A stretch of DNA of 64,000 nucleotides from Mimachlamys varia (taxonomy: Eukaryota > Mollusca > Bivalvia > Pectinida > Pectinidae): positions 30,255,001 to 30,319,000 of the forward strand of contig OX392538.1 in NCBI GenBank assembly GCA_947623455.1, written 5' to 3'. The notes beneath the pieces were generated by a model. It was not told the origin of the DNA. It made no database searches and saw nothing but the letters and a program-made list of their open reading frames with translations. Position 1 is the first letter of the stretch. Each line of letters starts with the position of its first letter. Shown piece after piece: positions 60,091 to 64,000 of the stretch. A program made the translations under genes and the position numbers.

Positions 60091-63000
60091 ATGGATCAAG
60101 CAGGGAACGACAACCTGTTGCAACATTTGTGGACGGCTGACAAGCCTACCACAGTGACCGATATGTATGGAGATTTGAGCACTTTATACGACAAGGTAAA
60201 CACAATTTCAATCGATAACTGAAATGAAAAGTAAATCAAGCAATGTGATAACAGCATTCATGGTTTTAAGGGCAAATCAAATGTTTTGTTTTTGTAAATG
60301 GGTACATTATCGTTCAAAACGTAGGCAGTATTTTTTTTCTGATGTATTTTATTGAAAAATAAAGTTCATTGCATAGCAGAAAATGCAAAAAGAAATATAT
60401 GGTAGTGGACTCGTTTTTGTGCTATGCTCGGTCAAAGATACCAAAATGAGCAAAACACGTGATTTATGTGAAAAAATGTTGTTTTGGCCAATTGCAGGAG
60501 ACTTTCATTCAATATCTCCCAGATTTGGGACCAGATATATATGAACGTTTGCGGAATTGACAAAAATAGTATTTTCTTATGAATTATGGAAGTAAAAGGT
60601 CTTTTAATTATTCTTTTCTCTCAAAGAATAAGTTTTAGTAACCCCTCCCCCTTATTTTTCAATGAGAAAATGCTCCATTTTTTATCATAATTTGCAGATT
60701 TAATGCTTTATAAACAAATATTTTGCAGATCAAAAGGAAATGGTTTTCTCATTCTAAAACAGTCATAAAACAGGGGGCTGGCGTGCTTGTTTTTTGTCCC
60801 ATTATCAAATGTGCTATTTTTCGTTTTTCTCGGAGTCAAAAATCGAAATAGCTTCAGTTACACTAAATATCTGAACAAAATATCAAAAATGTAAATGAAA
60901 TATCTTTGTTGCATAATATTTGGTTTATAATGAAGACACAGAAGTTGTACAGCAAAAATGAACTTGCTATGATGAAAAATGGTGGCACACTGACGATGAT
61001 TTTGATTGATAAATCAAGCTCAAAAAGCATAAAAGTTTTGCCATTCCTTAAGTGCAAGAAATACACAGAAATTCTTATTTTCAAAATGGTCGTAATTATT
61101 GTCATTTTTTAAATTCTTCTAAAAAAAGTTCTACAAACAACAGACATCTAATTTTTTGCTACATTTTTCAGATGCATTTTTGTAATCAAAATTGCTAATA
61201 CATTGATAGATATTACAAACATGTCTCACGTGAGATCAAATGGGGATTTGAACATGACTGAAACCTCAGAAGAGCAGATCCTTAAAAATGATGATTGTCG
61301 CATTTTGTCATACCACTTAATACTTGTTAGTCATCAATTCCGCCTATTTCAGGTTAAATTAAAGTATTTGCTATCATGGTACGGCTGACCAAAGTAGACA
61401 GGGGTCATATATTTGCCTTATTATTGGGAAGTCTAGAACAACAAACGAAACTTTACTAGACAATTTTTGCGAACAATTCAACCATAGAACGACTTGTCAG
61501 GTGCCTGATAGAAACTGAAAGCGTTTCCGGCCGTCCTAGGTCACGTCAAGACAAAACTACACGGCGTTTGCCTACCTTTGTTATCGCTATCTTACTGCAA
61601 TGGAATTAAGTTTGTAGCAGTGCAGGCCATCTTAATCGATATTCACGTTAAGAATCCTGCACGTCGCGCGCGTCGTTTAGCTTTGTTGGCGCCAAAGGCT
61701 CATAGATTTTCCCAATACATCGATGGAGACGCGTGTTTTTCACATATGGGTCTGTTTTCTGTTTCGTCCAGATGGGCCACACGTCGTGATGAACGTTATA
61801 TTGATGCTTGCATACTTCAGAGGGATACGTTTGGGGGGGGGGGGGGGCTCGGTCAGGCCACGGACAAAATGTGCAACAAGAAAAACTTAAACCGTCATCA
61901 CGATAAAGCCCAGTTCCATGCAGCCGTTTTGATCCTCGGAGAGATATCGCGCGGGTAAAGTCACTGTTAAATGTAATGAATTGGAATTTTAATGCCGTTG
62001 CCGTCCAAAATGTGCATCAAGATAAAGCCGTCATCAAGACAAAGCCCGGTCCCATGCAGTAAGAGTCTGTCTAGACTTTCCGGCACACAATAACATTAAC
62101 CCATACGACTGACCTGGTGCAGTCCCCAATTCAACATCTTTGAGATTAACTGGACAGCAGATCAGGTGTCAGAATCCCCTCGCTATCATTAAAATAAGAT
62201 CTTATTTGTTGAAGGATAATGCATAAAGGGAAATCAGGGCTGTGACAAATGCGCGAGGAGGGCGTATAGATATTTGGCGAGTCAATTTTATTTTGAAATT
62301 TAGGGGGTATCGTCACAAATACTTCCAATTACTCGTGAAATACTGGCAAGAAACTAATGTATTTTAAAAAGATTTTTGTTAAACTTATAGAAATTATGTT
62401 AAAGTGCATTTGATTATATTGTGGTAAAAGTGGATTTTTGTCATCTGCGGTTTGGACAGTTACGTTCGATTCCGTAAGGAATTTGTAGTGTTATGTGACT
62501 CTGTAGTGGGTTTGGCTCTTTTCAGGTGTGCGTACCCTTAGTCGCGAAATACTAGTACTCTGGGATGGTACAGCCTTGAGGTTACGAGGGATATTCTGTC
62601 TGGTTTGACGAATGTCTGCCCGGGTATTTTCAGTTTATTTGTTATGACGGCCATCTTGCCGGGTGAGCCGGGGACAGTTTGTGTAATGCGCTGTCATTGG
62701 TTGAGACTGCGGTGGTGGAGCCAGTCACCGAGTCTCTTAGATTACGGAGCGGCTATGCATGGTTAGTTTTATTTGTTAGCTGACACTCTGAGAACAGAGT
62801 GGCTTATAATGCATGCGTAAGTTAGGTCTATTAGATAGCTGACACTCTGAAAACAGAGTGGCTTTATTGCATGTTTACATCTAGTAGATAGGCCTAACTG
62901 GCACTCTGAAAACAGAGCGGCTTATATGCATGTGTACGTGTTCTGAGAACAGAACTGCTTAGCATAGGAACATGTTCTGAAACCAGAACAACTTAGCGTA

Positions 63001-63952
63001 GGAATTAACGTTAAGTTGTAGTCACTGTGCATGTGTAGACTAGTGTTTATTAGGTGTTGTTTCTAGAGGGAGGGTTGAAGTCTAGCCCGGCTCGTAGGCT
63101 GGTAGTTATAATTATGGACCAGGTGGGATATACTCCATAGTTTCGTAGTACTTGTCAAGTTGGTCATATCTACAAGGCATTGAGGTGTGTATTGAGAGTT
63201 AACATGGAACTTCTCCAGGGACTGTCTCGTGCATGTACTTGTGGGTAGCTTGTCATAGTCTGGGTAGCCTATTATTTGGATAAGTCTGATTTCCTGGTGT
63301 ACGTTTTGTTACCATTTCTATACTTGTTACATTCTATTTTACTTCAGGCTTTACATCTGTTTTAACTGGAACTTGGTTGTTTTGTTATGTTATTTATGTA
63401 AATGAAGCCAAACTCGTCTTAATTCATAATAAACTTGTAGAACTTTTACTGTGGTGTTGTTGTGGGTCTTTCCTAACACTTCGACTATTCTAAGGGAAAA
63501 GAACCGGAAGGTGGGTTTAGAAGGTGACTGTTGGCCACAGGTTTTATGTCACGGTCCGGTATATTTTGTACCACATTTACAATTACACAACGCGAAGTCA
63601 ATTGTGGTGGCAAACTCTCACCTCCTGACCCCTCCTACTACAATATTAAGTCATAGAACAAGATTGTTTAGCCTGCGTTTCTTTTGTGGATCAACATTTT
63701 CTATTGTAGTATTATGTTAAAAAATCAAAAGATTATTGTCCAAATAACAAGTGCTTTTAATCCTAATTAATCCTATGATGTTTTATTGATTAATGCATTG
63801 AACCCGCCTGACGTTTTCGACAGTTTGCTGAAGGTCAGGACTACGTTGCTCCTATGGTGTTAGCCAAAGCCTTGGCTGGATTTTACCCGAAAGAACATCA
63901 GACTGTAAAGGTATTAGATATTGGAGCTGGTACTGGGTTACTAGGAGTGGAG
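60091..63952 (+). CDS. METTL27: METTL27-like methyltransferase gene C, first two exons (continues right)
   Basis: Exon 1, 60091-60195 (105 bp), starts MDQAGNDNLLQHLWTADKP and ends STLYDK before GTAAAC. Exon 2, 63824-63952 (129 bp), follows GTTTTCGACAG and encodes DYVAPMVLAKALAGFYP, then SAM motif I VKVLDIGAGTGLLGVE, before GTTAGT. Both exon lengths and phases equal those of gene B, and the donor sequence after motif I (GAG|GTTAGTAT) is the same. Protein similarity to B is clear but more distant than A to B. Exons 3-5 lie beyond the window. Intron 1 is 3.6 kb and holds the hairpin cluster and an LTR-like stretch. Confidence 0.82.
60196..62483. other. Gene C intron 1, left part, nothing assigned
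   Basis: AT-rich sequence to about 61400, then more GC-rich. A 126-codon frame at 61578-61958 spans a G microsatellite (about 61831-61844) and has no recognisable features. CATCAAGATAAAGCC/CATCAAGACAAAGCCC and ACCGTCATCACGATAAAGCC form a weak local repeat at 61890-62050. Confidence 0.4.
62484..63478 (+). mobile_element. LTR-like or noncoding-transcript-like segment with poly(A) signal
   Basis: TGTAGTG.. to ..CTAACA, about 1 kb, contains an inverted CCAAT box (TCATTGGTTGAG, 62694), the hairpin cluster, an AATAAA signal at about 63428 and a GTGGTGTTGTTGTGGGTC stretch after it. This order is like U3-R-U5 of a solo LTR. There is no second LTR, primer-binding site or clear 5-bp target duplication, so the call is tentative. 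Confidence 0.25.
62784..62989 (+). ncRNA. Cluster of five tetraloop mini-hairpins
   Basis: Hairpins at 62784-62801, 62843-62860 and 62902-62919 have stem CACTCTG/CAGAGTG (the third has CAGAGCG). Those at 62940-62955 and 62974-62989 have GTTCTG/CAGAAC. Loops are AGAA, AAAA, AAAA, AGAA and AAAC. The first three are followed by GGCTTNTANTGCATG, the last two by NNCTTAGCNTAGG. Stems differ by two compensatory pair changes. The function is unknown; RNA elements or LTR enhancer repeats are possible. Confidence 0.4.
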
Positions 63953-64000
63953 GTTAGTATACAGATGCGTGTGTACGAAATACAGATAATTAAAGAAAGA

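Noticed and set aside
61578..61958. 126-codon frame in gene C intron 1
   Set aside because: It runs through a G homopolymer and has no domain; the composition looks accidental.
62484..63478. Solo LTR or retroviral-type element
   Set aside because: Inverted CCAAT, AATAAA and TG..CA-like ends are suggestive, but there is no partner LTR, primer-binding site or matching 5-bp flank. Kept only as a low-confidence feature.

Overview
The window is nuclear DNA of an animal, most likely a bivalve mollusc. Genes are split by GT..AG introns and spaced far apart. Most of the sequence is dispersed repeats of types I associate with molluscs: tRNA-headed SINE-like copies, elements that start and end on CTCACCTGG/CCAGGTGAG with internal tandem monomers, Tx1/L1-like and RTX/CR1-like LINE remains, and long-TIR DNA transposons. 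No bacterial-style operons or ribosome binding sites are present. The species is not determined.

Host genes. Three tandem, same-strand (+) copies of a small SAM-dependent methyltransferase gene of the METTL27 (WBSCR27) family form the backbone. Gene A contributes its last two exons (1139-1231, 2487-2677). Gene B is complete with five exons (21795-34682, about 218 aa). Gene C enters at the right with exons 1 and 2 (60091-60195, 63824-63952). Exon lengths are identical between copies (105, 129 and 93 bp; last exon 191 bp) and introns 3-4 of A and B still align, so this is a tandem duplication. Between B and C, on the minus strand, seven spliced exons (42838 down to 37806) encode a tandem BRCT pair closest to the BRCA1 C-terminus, with a suspicious frame problem just before the first BRCT. 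Unassigned exon-like pieces lie at 44201-44272 (-), 45686-45739 (+) and 52270-52605 (-). A tyrosine-recombinase-like exon lies at 17083-17558 (-).

Mobile elements. Alignable introns of genes A and B give natural empty sites. Intron 3 of gene B holds a Harbinger/DDE_Tnp_4-type element (24714-28291) and, 120 bp further on, a 5.5 kb element (28412-33949) with about 280-bp TIRs and a TAAC target duplication. Its broken gene encodes duplicated CxxC..HxxC modules, a FEN1/XPG-like nuclease with candidates for all catalytic acids, and a C-terminal Cys8 cluster; I place it near the Academ (AcademX) group. A second, end-to-end copy of the DDE_Tnp_4 element sits inverted at 53066-57056. A 0.4 kb long-inverted-repeat family with 9-10 bp target duplications has four copies, two of them head to head at 57-58 kb; one is split by a hAT-like insertion. 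A nearly full-length Tx1/L1-like LINE occupies 47.2-52.2 kb (-).

Structured repeats. At 46117-47037 five 60-nt cores recur every 207-223 bp with a compensatory base-pair change in the closing stem. At 62784-62989 five tetraloop mini-hairpins show two compensatory changes. Both are candidates for structured RNA.
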